NCBI GenBank assembly: GCA_026388275.1
Contig: JAPLKB010000001.1
Coordinates: 1-32,211, forward strand
Direction: 5' to 3'
Origin: Pseudomonadota bacterium
Lineage (GTDB): Bacteria; Desulfobacterota; Syntrophorhabdia; Syntrophorhabdales; Syntrophorhabdaceae
DNA length: 32,211 bases
A program made the position numbers and the translations under genes. Below are positions 1 to 8,164 of the stretch, in pieces. Under the pieces are notes generated by a model. That model was not told the DNA's origin. It saw nothing but the letters and a program-made list of their open reading frames with translations, and searched no databases. Every line of letters begins with the position of its first letter. Position 1 is the first letter of the stretch.

Positions 1-193
1 CCCCCCCCTAAAGAAGGGGGAGGGGAAGCGGGAGACCAAAAGTGGAGGCTCATTCAGCTACCTGATGAAACGTCAAAAACCATAAAAAATGATTGTAAAG
101 ATGGAAAAACCGGGAAGCCGGGATTATGCAAAGGTCTTATTAATCAATAGTATGGCACGAGCAGGGACATATCCCCATTACCCTTTTGTGCCA

Positions 194-1171
194 TTAGGTA
201 AAACTTTTAATTGTTTTCTGTAAACAGGAAGATAATTTCTGTGGATCATGCCTGACAATTCCGCCTGATTCATCCAGAAAATCTTCTTCCAAAATCAATT
301 TGTCGGTTTTTTGATATTCCTGCAGAAATGGGTCAACAGGATATGCTTTTTGCGCCGCATAACTTTGCAGTATGTTTTCAGACGGTTGTTTTTGATTGAT
401 AAGCACTATATCGATAGCTCTGCCAAGATAATGTTCTGTATGTAGGATAAAATCACCAGCTGAAAAAGAATCAGTTTCACCATATTTTGTCATAATATTA
501 ATTATATAAATGATTTTTGCGTGAGTTTTCTGTATAGATTCTCTGACGCCTGAAACCAAAAGATTTGGAATTATACTTGTATATAGATCTCCCGGTCCTA
601 TTATCAGATAGTCCGCTGTCTCGATTGTCTGTATTACCGGAGGATAAACTTCGATGCTGTCACTGTGGTGGGGAACCAGAAAAACATTTTTTATTTTCTC
701 ACGTTGTTGCCCGCGGGGCATATCAATCGCGGATTCTCCGAATAACTTCATTCCATCAGTAAGTTCGGCAACTAAAGTAGCTTTTTTGACAGTAACCGGA
801 TACACCGTGCCTCTGGTTTCCAGCACTTCGCACAATGCTTCTACTCCTGCCGGAAAACTCCCCGCATACTGTGAAAGTATGGTCAGGAGCATATTCCCAG
901 CGTTATGCCCCTTGAGCCTTTCATGAGTCTGAAATCGGGATTGGAATATCTGCCTCGCCGTATCGCGATGGGGTGATAATGCTAATACGCATTTAAGTAT
1001 ATCGCCTGGAGGCAAAACACCATATTCATCGCGAAGTCTCCCAGTGCTTCCCCCGCTGTCCACCATGGAAACCACAGCCTTAATATCAAAATCATCAAGA
1101 TCCCTTAAACCGGAAAGCAATATATATTGACCACTGCCGCCACCGATTGTAACAATTTTATGATTTTTCAT
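194..1171 (-). CDS. yvcK: YvcK/CofD-family protein (putative gluconeogenesis factor)
   Basis: This 325-residue protein is a cytoplasmic YvcK-type member of the CofD-like fold. The family binds UDP-sugars and in Bacillus affects growth on gluconeogenic carbon sources and cell shape; the exact reaction is not established. The N-terminus has the glycine-rich nucleotide loop IGGGSGQ (about residues 8-14), followed by SMVDSGGSTGRLR and YGVLPPGDILK, then HNAGNMLLT and, near residue 195, GPGDLYTSI. All are family hallmarks, and the length is typical. The ATG is preceded by GGGAG with a 5-nt gap, which supports this start. The usual Gram-positive partners (rapZ, whiA) are not visible here. A TTGACA-N16-TAACAT pair on the minus strand at 1378-1351 is a possible but weak promoter. 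Confidence 0.9.
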   Translation of the reverse strand: MKNHKIVTIGGGSGQYILLSGLRDLDDFDIKAVVSMVDSGGSTGRLRDEYGVLPPGDILKCVLALSPHRDTARQIFQSRFQTHERLKGHNAGNMLLTILSQYAGSFPAGVEALCEVLETRGTVYPVTVKKATLVAELTDGMKLFGESAIDMPRGQQREKIKNVFLVPHHSDSIEVYPPVIQTIETADYLIIGPGDLYTSIIPNLLVSGVRESIQKTHAKIIYIINIMTKYGETDSFSAGDFILHTEHYLGRAIDIVLINQKQPSENILQSYAAQKAYPVDPFLQEYQKTDKLILEEDFLDESGGIVRHDPQKLSSCLQKTIKSFT

Positions 1172-1566
1172 TCAATCTCCCATACTGTCGGCCAAAATAC
1201 TTATCGGAAGTTTCAATATGATGCTGATGCCGACATAAAAACCAATACATTTTGAACAAAATATCTATACTATGACAATGCTTTGCTATTTATGCATCAA
1301 TATTCTCTCAGTATAACTAATCGCATTTTTGCAAAAAATCTATAATCGAAATGTTATTATAGTTGATTTTATTGTCAACATTACAGAAAAAATGTCTTTT
1401 TAACTTAAATTTCTTCATTGTAAGTTATTTCTCTCTGTTATCATTGAATGACGAAATTCTTCAACGTGCAACTTTGCAGGAACTGGGGTGAACAAGCTTT
1501 TCTCATTATGTACGGCTTCTGCTTATAATGATATAATAAAAAGTCAATTACTTCTCGGGAGCGTAT
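1172..1566. promoter_or_regulatory. AT-rich divergent intergenic region
   Basis: This gap separates the divergently transcribed yvcK and the PNPOx-like gene. It is AT-rich and has no open frame worth calling. Two overlapping TATAAT hexamers (1524-1529 and 1532-1537) lie just upstream of the rightward gene, but I see no matching -35. On the minus strand a TTGACA (1378-1373) with TAACAT 16 nt downstream could serve yvcK. Both assignments are tentative. Confidence 0.3.
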
Positions 1567-2181
1567 ATGATCTTCAGGAAAAAGGAAAACATCTCAACAC
1601 TGGACGATGTTCTCGAATTAAGCTGGAAATTTCTCCATGACGGCGTTCGAAACTTCAAGAGTCCGTTTCACTACTCAACCCTTACCACCATAGATGACAA
1701 TGAACCTCAGGCGCGGATCGTTATCCTGAGGGAGTTTTCAGAAAAAGACCGGACATTGGTATGTCACTGCGATGCCCGAGGTTCCAAGGTTTTACAGATC
1801 CAAAATAATCCAAATGTAAGCTGGCTGTTCTATAATCCTAAAAAGTGGCTGCAGCTGCGCCTTTCCGGAACCGCTTCGGTTCATACCGACGATAACACTG
1901 CTGAATCACAATGGGAAAAGGTACGCCTGCCCCATAGAATCAACTACTGCGCCGAAATCTCGCCGGGTTCACCTACGGGAAAACCCACTTCGGGTCTCCC
2001 GGATTTTCTCCGGGATAAAGCGCCTAAATTGCTTGACAGTTCAATGGCCCGTAAAAACTTTGCTGCCATTGTCTGCCGATTCGATGAAATGGACTGGCTG
2101 CTGTTGAAATTGACAGGGCACATCCGGGCTAAATTTCATTGGAAAGATAATCGAATGGACGCATCCTGGGTCATCCCTTAA
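1567..2181 (+). CDS. Pyridoxamine 5'-phosphate oxidase-like FMN-binding protein
   Basis: This 204-residue protein looks like a split-barrel flavin-binding protein related to pyridoxamine phosphate oxidase. Residues about 45-105 carry the typical pattern: an ARIVILR strand, then CHCDARGSKVLQI, then NPNVSWLFYNPKKWLQLRLSG, matching the FMN-phosphate and isoalloxazine-contacting strands of PNPOx. It is close to PNPOx length, but I cannot see a convincing C-terminal substrate-binding signature, so the substrate is open. It may be a general FMN reductase or oxidase. The ATG has GGGAG 5 nt upstream. It stands alone, with no operon partner on its strand, and a repeat element follows it. Confidence 0.75.
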   Translation: MIFRKKENISTLDDVLELSWKFLHDGVRNFKSPFHYSTLTTIDDNEPQARIVILREFSEKDRTLVCHCDARGSKVLQIQNNPNVSWLFYNPKKWLQLRLSGTASVHTDDNTAESQWEKVRLPHRINYCAEISPGSPTGKPTSGLPDFLRDKAPKLLDSSMARKNFAAIVCRFDEMDWLLLKLTGHIRAKFHWKDNRMDASWVIP

Positions 2182-2238
2182 TTTGAATGCCGACCAGCAA
2201 TATTTGTTCGTTTCCAATGGCTGGCCTTTATGTTTTTT

Positions 2239-2458
2239 TGTTTTGTTTCTTGAGTATTTTTAGTTCTTTTCTCCTGGACGGTCAGTGGCATGTTCGGGGA
2301 TATTGATCTGCGGCGGTCTGCTTCGCCTTGCGATCCTCCGACGTACATTGAGTACGTCTGCGGCCTGCAAATCTCACAGCCCATCCACATCTGCAAAATC
2401 CCCGACATGCCGCTGCCCACTCAACCCGGATTCACATATGCGCTTATGTGAATCCGGG
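2239..2458 (-). repeat. Dispersed palindromic intergenic repeat, copy 1
   Basis: The space between the PNPOx-like gene and purL is filled by a repeat. On the minus strand, 2343-2239 matches 28180-28299 over about 105-120 nt. Shared blocks include CGTCGGAGGATCGCAAGG, GAAGCAGA, CAATATCCC, and a 3' block with CCAGGAGAAAA and TACTCAAGAAACAAAACA. Next to it is a perfect 7-bp hairpin, GACGTAC-ATTGA-GTACGTC (2340-2358). Beyond that lies a perfect 14-bp hairpin (2425-2438 with 2445-2458, loop TGCGCT), which may act as a bidirectional transcription stop. The remainder of the gap up to 2636 is AT-rich with nothing recognisable. Confidence 0.7.
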
Positions 2459-2636
2459 ATAAACAAGGGGGCAAATTTTATCATTTTCATTTCTTTTTTT
2501 CTCTCCCCTGTTTTCTCTTTGTAAAAGCTTGTATATATTCATTCTGTGAACCATTGCGCCTGTATCTTCTCACTCCATGCCATTGTCCGTCCACGAGAAC
2601 GAAAAAAATAATCAGAATATGAAAAGTGTCACAGGA

Positions 2637-5621
2637 TCAGTTGTCAAACTGCTCTTTAAACGGCGACTGCCAGGCGTTCCTTAAAAGGTTGATGTTTGTA
2701 TCTATTATTGTATTGTGGTTTATCCCGCGTATCAGGAACTTTTCGTCGCTTCTGACCTTTCCGATAACGCCGAATGGTATTGACCGTAACAGTACTTCAA
2801 GTTTCTCAAGGTCACCTTCGCTGATTGACAGAATAAATCTGCTTTGAGACTCTGAGAAAAGCAAAAAATCGTCCCTGAATATTCCGGTTGCAGGTACAAA
2901 AGAAAGATCGACTTCAACACCAAGCCCGCCTGCAAAGGCGCTTTCTGCAAGGGCACACCCGATCCCGCCGTCGGAGATATCATGGCAGGATTTTATAATG
3001 CCGGTTTGTATCGACTTTTCCAGGCCTTTGAATAGCTTCTTTGCATCCTGTCCGCGCACTTTGGGCGGGATATTGCCGTGACGTCCGCAAAGAGAGAAAT
3101 ATTCCGAGCCGCCCATTTCAGCATAAGTTTTCCCAACCGCAACGATCAGATCGCCGTCTTCCTTGAAGTCCATTGAAACAGACTTTCTCATATCATTAAT
3201 CACTGAAATGGCAGATATGAGAACTGTCTGAGGAATGGAAATCTTTATGTCATTGAACATGTAATCATTCTTCATGCTGTCTTTCCCTGATATACAGGGA
3301 GTGCCGAAGAGTGTTGTATAATCGTAGAGCGCTCTGTTTGCCCTGACGAGCTGGGCAAGCTTATATGAGCCTTCAGGATTTCTATCAGATTTAACCGGGT
3401 CTGACCAGCAGAAATTATCGAGGAGAGCCATTCTGTTCAGAGAGCCTCCTGTTGCAATATTGTTCCGAATTGCTTCGTCAATTGCGCAGGCAACCATGTG
3501 ATAGGTATCAAATTTGCTGTATTTAGGGCATATCCCGTGGCTTACTACGATTCCTTCCATACTCTCAAGGTCAGGCCTCACTACCCCTGCATCGCTGGGG
3601 CCGTTATTGTATTTCCCGGTAAGAGGCTTGATTACGCTTCCCCCCTGTACTTCGTGGTCATATTGCCGTACAACATATTCTTTGCTGCATATGTTCCAAC
3701 GTTTAAGCATTGACAGTAAGATGTTGCCGTAGTTCTCAGGTTCATCCAAAGGTTCCTCATCGTTGATTTTCCTTTCCCACTTTGCCGGGAGAATCATCTT
3801 CGGGAGACCTTTATGGAGGAACTCCATGCCAATATAAGCAACTGTTTTTCCATTGTAGAGTATATGGAATTTACCTGAATCGGTGAATTCACCGAGTATG
3901 GTCGATTCTACATTCATCTTTTCGGAAAGTTCCATAAATGTGGCAAGCTTCTCAGGATTTACCGCAACGGTCATTCTCTCCTGCGCTTCCGAAAGAAGTA
4001 TCTCCCATGGGGAAAGCCCATGGTACTTGAGGGGCGCCTTGTCGATATGTACTATGCATCCGTTGGTGTCTTCTGCCATTTCGCCAATAGAAGAGGAAAG
4101 TCCGCCTGCACCGTTATCGGTAATGGAAGTATATAAGTCCATATCTCGTGCAATGAGAAGAAAATCGGTCATTCTCTTCTGGGTGATGGGGTCGCCGATT
4201 TGAACTGCGCTTGTGGGTGATGCTTCGGATAGTTCTTCAGATGAGAATGTGGCACCGTGAATCCCGTCCTTACCTATCCTCCCGCCTACCATGATGATGG
4301 CGTCGCCCTTTACTGCTTTTTTGATATAACTCGGTTCTCCATTTATTGTTCGAGGCATGATTCCGCATGTGCCGCAATAAACAAGAGGCTTGCCGAGATA
4401 TCCCTCATCAAAGACAAGGGAGCCGTTTACTGTAGGTATACCGCTTTTATTTCCACCATGTTCAACACCCTCGCGTACGCCCTCAAGGACTCTCTTCGGG
4501 TGCAGGAGCCTTGGCGGTATCGTGCCTTTATAATCAGGATAAGCAAAACAAAATATATCCGTATTGAATATGAGCTTTGCTCCTTTCCCTGTGCCGAAGG
4601 GGTCTCTGTTAACGCCTACTATCCCGGTCAGCGCCCCTCCGTAAGGGTCAAGAGCTGAGGGAGTATTGTGTGTTTCCACTTTATAGGCAAGGTTATACTT
4701 CCTGTTGAAACGTATAACCCCGGCATTGTCCTTAAATACGGATAGACAAAAATCTTTTTTACCCTTCTTTTGTCGTATCATTTCAGTAGAGCCCATAATA
4801 TAGGTTTTAAAAAGGCTGTCGATTGTCTCAACATTGCCGTCTTCTTCATATTCTATCTGCGCATTAAATATCTTGTGCTTGCAGTGTTCAGACCATGTCT
4901 GGGCAATAGCTTCCATTTCTACATCGGTAGGTGCAGTGAGTCCTATTGCTTTTCGCTCTTCAATGACTTTTTTCTGGAGGAAATATCTTTGTATAATGGC
5001 AAGTTCATCAGGAGAAAGCGCCCATGTCCTCGCTCTGTTTATTTTCATCATCTCTTCGATGCCTGCGGACAGGTCGAAAGTCTCAACGGCAGGTTCATGC
5101 TCAACCCTGACCTTCGGGATATATATGCCCATGCCCTTATCGCTCTGGTATTGGGCGGAGTTTTTGTATGCATACCTGTTTATGACTGTGTTGGCAAGCA
5201 TTCCTTCGGCAATGGTTACAACATGCTTTTCATCGAGCTCGCCCTTGAGTGAATATAGGCGCGAGGTAAAGACGCCCTCGTTTTCTTTGAATTTATGCCC
5301 CGAAAGAGCCTCAATAACCTCTTTTGCAGTCCTGCCCACATTGTCGGTAACCCCGGGTTTGAAGCCTACTTCGATAATCCAGTCGCCGGAAACAGGTGCA
5401 GGCTCATCAATGTACCCCTTCTGGATAACAGGGTCCACAAAGACATCGGTCTTCAGTGTTTCTATAATGCCGGCATCCAGATCAGCGTCAATTGTGTATA
5501 TATCCACCACGCCTGCATCAATAACGTCAATTCCGAGGTCTGTTTTTATCCTTTTCTTTAACTTCTCGCCCGGAACATCCCTAACGCCCTCCCGGTATGT
5601 CACTTCTATTCTATGTGCCAT
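2637..5621 (-). CDS. purL: Phosphoribosylformylglycinamidine synthase, large form without glutaminase domain
   Basis: This enzyme converts FGAR to FGAM in purine synthesis, using ATP and ammonia delivered by a glutaminase. At 994 residues it is longer than the small PurL (about 720-750) but shorter than the roughly 1,300-residue form that includes its own glutaminase. Residues 1-160 look like two tandem PurS-like halves, each beginning with an IEV.Y/F..GV.D pattern. The synthetase core follows, with SEHCKHK (about 245), ETHNTPSALDPYGGALTG (about 317), GGRIGKDGIHGATFSSEE and SCHDISDGGIG. The C-terminus lacks the GATase Cys-His-Glu domain, so a separate PurQ must exist elsewhere. Its ATG begins 2 nt after the stop codon of the upstream TIM-barrel gene. 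The AAGGAG lies about 14 nt away, so translation is probably coupled. Confidence 0.93.
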   Translation of the reverse strand: MAHRIEVTYREGVRDVPGEKLKKRIKTDLGIDVIDAGVVDIYTIDADLDAGIIETLKTDVFVDPVIQKGYIDEPAPVSGDWIIEVGFKPGVTDNVGRTAKEVIEALSGHKFKENEGVFTSRLYSLKGELDEKHVVTIAEGMLANTVINRYAYKNSAQYQSDKGMGIYIPKVRVEHEPAVETFDLSAGIEEMMKINRARTWALSPDELAIIQRYFLQKKVIEERKAIGLTAPTDVEMEAIAQTWSEHCKHKIFNAQIEYEEDGNVETIDSLFKTYIMGSTEMIRQKKGKKDFCLSVFKDNAGVIRFNRKYNLAYKVETHNTPSALDPYGGALTGIVGVNRDPFGTGKGAKLIFNTDIFCFAYPDYKGTIPPRLLHPKRVLEGVREGVEHGGNKSGIPTVNGSLVFDEGYLGKPLVYCGTCGIMPRTINGEPSYIKKAVKGDAIIMVGGRIGKDGIHGATFSSEELSEASPTSAVQIGDPITQKRMTDFLLIARDMDLYTSITDNGAGGLSSSIGEMAEDTNGCIVHIDKAPLKYHGLSPWEILLSEAQERMTVAVNPEKLATFMELSEKMNVESTILGEFTDSGKFHILYNGKTVAYIGMEFLHKGLPKMILPAKWERKINDEEPLDEPENYGNILLSMLKRWNICSKEYVVRQYDHEVQGGSVIKPLTGKYNNGPSDAGVVRPDLESMEGIVVSHGICPKYSKFDTYHMVACAIDEAIRNNIATGGSLNRMALLDNFCWSDPVKSDRNPEGSYKLAQLVRANRALYDYTTLFGTPCISGKDSMKNDYMFNDIKISIPQTVLISAISVINDMRKSVSMDFKEDGDLIVAVGKTYAEMGGSEYFSLCGRHGNIPPKVRGQDAKKLFKGLEKSIQTGIIKSCHDISDGGIGCALAESAFAGGLGVEVDLSFVPATGIFRDDFLLFSESQSRFILSISEGDLEKLEVLLRSIPFGVIGKVRSDEKFLIRGINHNTIIDTNINLLRNAWQSPFKEQFDN

Positions 5622-5623
5622 AT

Positions 5624-6385
5624 TTAAGTTAAAAACTCCTTTGCATTTTTAATGCTTTCAGCAACATGCGATTCGCTGGCTATCTCAGCGGTATAGATGA
5701 TATTCCCGTTAGCCTGACTCAAAAAGGCTTTTAACTCACGGAAAGGAAATGTTCCCCTTCCTATAGGGAGGTGTTCGTCGGTGCTTCCATGATTGTCGTG
5801 CAGGTGCATCTCCCTGATGCGGTCTTTGAGTGGAGTCAGCCACCTCTCAAGGGACACTGTGGTGAAGAGGTTGAAATGGCCTGAATCAAAACAAAAGAAG
5901 AGATTCTTATCCTTGAAATGGTGAAAGAGGGCAATAAAGGTTGAAGGGGTTTCTTCGAAAATGTTTTCAAGGGCTACAATAAGCCCATCATCCGCTTCTT
6001 TCAATATCTCCGTCCATGTTTCAATGCTACTGTCGAACCACAGTTGTTCGTTGTCACCAAAACGCCATTTGTCATAGCCGGGGTGACAGACAATACATTT
6101 TGCATGGAGCGTGTTTGCCATTTCAACGGATTTTTTAATCTTATCCCTTGATATTGCCTTAATTGTTTTATCAAAACCGCCCGGGCTCAAATCCATGTAA
6201 GGGGCATGGACAGTACAGACAATGCCGCTATCCTGGAGGATCTTGCTCAGTTCCCGGACGCCCTCCATATCAAGGTCATCAACCACATCGTTGTTTGCGT
6301 ATATTTCAATGCCCATATTGAATTCAACAATCCTTTTGATGTTTGCTTCAACCATTTTATAAGGTACGTTTATGAATATCGGCAT
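5624..6385 (-). CDS. Sugar phosphate isomerase/epimerase-like TIM-barrel protein
   Basis: This 253-residue protein belongs to the AP-endonuclease-2/xylose-isomerase-like TIM-barrel superfamily. The metal-site elements appear in order: VHAPYMDL (about residue 59), CIVCHPG (about 98), ALENIFEETP (about 138), FDSGHFNLF (about 166), and MHLHDNHGSTDEHLPIGRG (about 194). The His and Glu/Asp residues in these motifs normally bind two or three divalent metals. The substrate cannot be told from sequence. The ATG is preceded by GAGGAG with an 8-nt gap. It is the first gene of a tight pair with purL. This is not a known purine enzyme, so the pairing may reflect only shared transcription. Confidence 0.8.
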   Translation of the reverse strand: MPIFINVPYKMVEANIKRIVEFNMGIEIYANNDVVDDLDMEGVRELSKILQDSGIVCTVHAPYMDLSPGGFDKTIKAISRDKIKKSVEMANTLHAKCIVCHPGYDKWRFGDNEQLWFDSSIETWTEILKEADDGLIVALENIFEETPSTFIALFHHFKDKNLFFCFDSGHFNLFTTVSLERWLTPLKDRIREMHLHDNHGSTDEHLPIGRGTFPFRELKAFLSQANGNIIYTAEIASESHVAESIKNAKEFLT

Positions 6386-6428
6386 CCGAAGGTCTCCTCA
6401 ATGAATTCTAATTTATAGGTTGAAGAAG

Positions 6429-6457
6429 AATAAATCAAGAAAAACGATTGATTTATT
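6429..6457 (-). terminator. AT-rich hairpin between cfa and the TIM-barrel gene
   Basis: A perfect 10-bp inverted repeat (AATAAATCAA with TTGATTTATT, 9-nt loop) lies just downstream of cfa. On the plus strand it is followed by a run of T. On the minus strand the tail is only TTCTTCTTC, so as a cfa terminator it would be moderate. Confidence 0.45.
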
Positions 6458-6505
6458 TTTACTTTTGAGTAATGTCCTGAAAACTATTACCCAATCTCAT
6501 ACTTG

Positions 6506-7696
6506 TTAATGGTAGAGATGTTCCCTCGTCATAGGCAGCTCATTATTAAGGCCGTTGGTAAAAAGTATCTGATATAACCTTATACAACCCCAGCGGAACG
6601 CAGCAGAACTGCCGTACAGAAACATACGCCACATACGGACAAGCTGTTGGTCAAACATTTTTTCGATTTCTTTTGCATTTGCTTCAAACCTTTTTGCCCA
6701 TGTGTCGAGAGTTATTGCGTAGTGCAGGCGGAGGTTTTCTATATCAACATGAACCAGACCTTTTTTTCCCATGATTCTGATTACATGATATAGTATCGGA
6801 ATATAGCCCCCGGGGAAGATATATTTCAATGTCCATGGGTCTTCGGCAGTATCATTTTCTTTACCTATAGTATGAAGAAGACCAATGCCGCCAGGTTTCA
6901 ACAGCGCTCTTGCTTTATCAATAAACGTGGGGATAAAACTTTTTCCGACATGCTCAAACATACCGATTGAAACAAACTTATCAAATTGACCTTCAATATT
7001 CCGATAGTCTTCACGGAGAATTGAAATATGTTTTTCCAATCCTTCCTGGGCTATCTTTGCTTTTGCATATTCAGTCTGATGGACGGAAAGAGTACATCCC
7101 AGGCCATTTACACCATAGTGACGGGCTGCGTAAATAAGCATGCCGCCCCATCCGCATCCGATATCGATAAGGCTCTCTCCTTCCTTAAGCTGAAGCTTTC
7201 TGCAGATATGCTCGTATTTTTGTTCTTGTGCCTGTTCGAGGGTGTCTTTTTCAGTCCTGAAATAGGCACAGGAATATGTCATGCTTTCATCAAGGTATTG
7301 CTGATAGAAGTTGTTTCCCATGTCATAATGATGGGCGATATTTTTAGATGACCTTTTGACGGTATTAAGGGACTTCAGATGCTGGAGCAAGACGGCAGTT
7401 TTTGTTGCAGGCGATAGCTTTATATTCTGAAAATGCGGGTCTGTACCGATACGGATAAGCTGATAAAAATCGCCGTCAACGTCAATATTACCGGCCACAT
7501 ATTCTTCCCCAAAACCAAGTGTACCTTTGCTGAATATGTTCCTGACAGATTCTTTTCGGTTGAATATGAGCGTAAAGGCAGGTATTCCGTTTCCGAATGC
7601 TTCAGTTTTACCGTCCCAGTATCTGACGGCAAAAGAGATGTCAGACACGTTATTGCTTAACGTCCAAAGAAGCTTCTGAAGGGTCTTCTTCATCAT
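6506..7696 (-). CDS. cfa: Cyclopropane-fatty-acyl-phospholipid synthase family protein
   Basis: This is an S-adenosylmethionine-dependent methyltransferase that adds a methylene bridge to double bonds of membrane phospholipid acyl chains at the inner leaflet. About 396 residues are expected. The N-terminal region has the family's lipid-binding-type domain, followed by AHHYDMGNNFYQQYLDESMTYSCAYF (the start of the catalytic domain). The SAM-binding loop LIDIGCGWGGML comes next, then SIGMFEHVGK and the C-terminal LHYAITLDTWAKRF. I moved the start from the in-frame TTG at 7711 to the paired ATGATG at 7696/7693, because GGGAGAG sits just 2-5 nt upstream of it and inside the longer version. The ATG at 7693 has the better spacing. 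It runs divergently from the acyl-CoA synthetase unit. Confidence 0.9.
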   Translation of the reverse strand: MMKKTLQKLLWTLSNNVSDISFAVRYWDGKTEAFGNGIPAFTLIFNRKESVRNIFSKGTLGFGEEYVAGNIDVDGDFYQLIRIGTDPHFQNIKLSPATKTAVLLQHLKSLNTVKRSSKNIAHHYDMGNNFYQQYLDESMTYSCAYFRTEKDTLEQAQEQKYEHICRKLQLKEGESLIDIGCGWGGMLIYAARHYGVNGLGCTLSVHQTEYAKAKIAQEGLEKHISILREDYRNIEGQFDKFVSIGMFEHVGKSFIPTFIDKARALLKPGGIGLLHTIGKENDTAEDPWTLKYIFPGGYIPILYHVIRIMGKKGLVHVDIENLRLHYAITLDTWAKRFEANAKEIEKMFDQQLVRMWRMFLYGSSAAFRWGCIRLYQILFTNGLNNELPMTREHLYH

Positions 7697-7752
7697 AGCT
7701 CTCCCGGACAATCTCTTATGAATGTCCTTTTTGCAGAATAGATTGTGTAAAA

Positions 7753-7782
7753 AACATACTGCAGCTTTAATGAATTTGTCAA
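7753..7782 (-). promoter_or_regulatory. Candidate sigma70 promoter for cfa
   Basis: On the minus strand TTGACA (7782-7777) is followed after 18 nt by TATGTT (7758-7753). This would start transcription about 50 nt upstream of the cfa start codon. It is a pattern match only. Confidence 0.4.
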
Positions 7783-7827
7783 TTATTCATATCTTTCGCA
7801 CATTTTCATTTAAAAAAATAAATCTTC

Positions 7828-7856
7828 TTGACAAAAGAAATAGAATCTAATAAAAT
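7828..7856 (+). promoter_or_regulatory. Near-consensus sigma70 promoter for the attenuated acyl-CoA synthetase unit
   Basis: A perfect TTGACA (7828-7833) is followed after exactly 17 nt by TAAAAT (7851-7856). Transcription would start near 7863, about 24 nt before the first leader-peptide ATG. The strength of this promoter fits a unit whose output is set by downstream attenuation and not by initiation. Confidence 0.7.
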
Positions 7857-7886
7857 TAATGCATTATTAATTATACTGGATGGAAA

Positions 7887-7964
7887 ATGAAACATAATCA
7901 ATTATCGCAGGCTAATTTTTATTACTTTTATTATAACGAGGGGAGAAATCTGCCTGCATATTGA
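7887..7964 (+). CDS. Leader peptide 1 (Phe/Tyr-rich, attenuator)
   Basis: This is a 25-codon ORF starting ATG AAA CAT and ending TGA. Its middle reads N-F-Y-Y-F-Y-Y-N-E: six consecutive Phe/Tyr codons (7917-7934). The end is L-P-A-Y. It starts about 24 nt after the predicted transcription start and has a GGATGGA stretch upstream as a modest ribosome site. A rho-independent terminator begins 16 nt after its stop. The codons CTG-CCT-GC at 7950-7957 are perfectly complementary over 8 bp to GCAGGCAG (7989-7996), part of the terminator's 5' arm and loop. A ribosome stalled on the Phe/Tyr codons leaves 7950-7957 free; one at the stop codon covers it. This is the arrangement of the pheA- and trp-type attenuators. 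Confidence 0.85.
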   Translation: MKHNQLSQANFYYFYYNEGRNLPAY

Positions 7965-7980
7965 TCGGATATTTTACGAT

Positions 7981-8014
7981 AAAAAGCCGCAGGCAGTAAA
8001 GCCTGCGGCTTTTT
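7981..8014 (+). terminator. Attenuator terminator 1
   Basis: A perfect inverted repeat (AAAAAGCCGCAGGC, 7981-7994, with GCCTGCGGCTTTTT, 8001-8014, loop AGTAAA) runs into further T residues. It has a GC-rich core of 9 bp followed by a U tract, a classic intrinsic terminator. Its 5' arm is competed for by leader positions 7950-7957. Confidence 0.9.
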
Positions 8015-8071
8015 TTATGCTGTTTGAACAGAAAATAGGGATAGGGTAGAAGACATAATATGGAGTTTTTT

Positions 8072-8146
8072 ATGACATTAAAAGATAAGCACCCTGAAAC
8101 TGAAACTTATTGCTACTGCTATTGCTATTGTAAAGGTCCGCCATAG
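8072..8146 (+). CDS. Leader peptide 2 (alternating Tyr-Cys, attenuator)
   Basis: This is a 24-codon ORF with ATG at 8072 and TAG at 8144-8146, preceded by GGAG at 6-nt spacing. Residues 13-20 read Y-C-Y-C-Y-C-Y-C (codons 8108-8131), followed by K-G-P-P. A second rho-independent terminator starts 18 nt after the stop. Positions 8136-8146, which include the last codons and the stop, can pair with 8173-8182 in the terminator's 5' arm (10 bp with one bulged C and two G-U pairs). That gives an alternative antiterminator. The layout repeats that of leader 1, which argues against chance. The eight alternating codons would sense charged tRNA-Tyr and tRNA-Cys. Confidence 0.82.
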   Translation: MTLKDKHPETETYCYCYCYCKGPP

Positions 8147-8164
8147 CCTGTAGCACTGTATTTT

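Noticed and set aside
151-170. TGGCACG on the plus strand as a sigma54 (-24/-12) promoter
   Set aside because: The -12 TTGC element is absent at the needed spacing.
2466-2639. Possible readthrough of the purL stop (TGA) as selenocysteine
   Set aside because: The frame stays open for about 50 codons past the TGA, but purL already ends at the expected family C-terminus and the extension is low-complexity and basic. It is probably coincidence.
4834-5652. 272-codon plus-strand frame opposite purL
   Set aside because: It is antisense to clear purL motifs, has Ser/Thr-rich composition typical of a shadow frame, and has no ribosome site.
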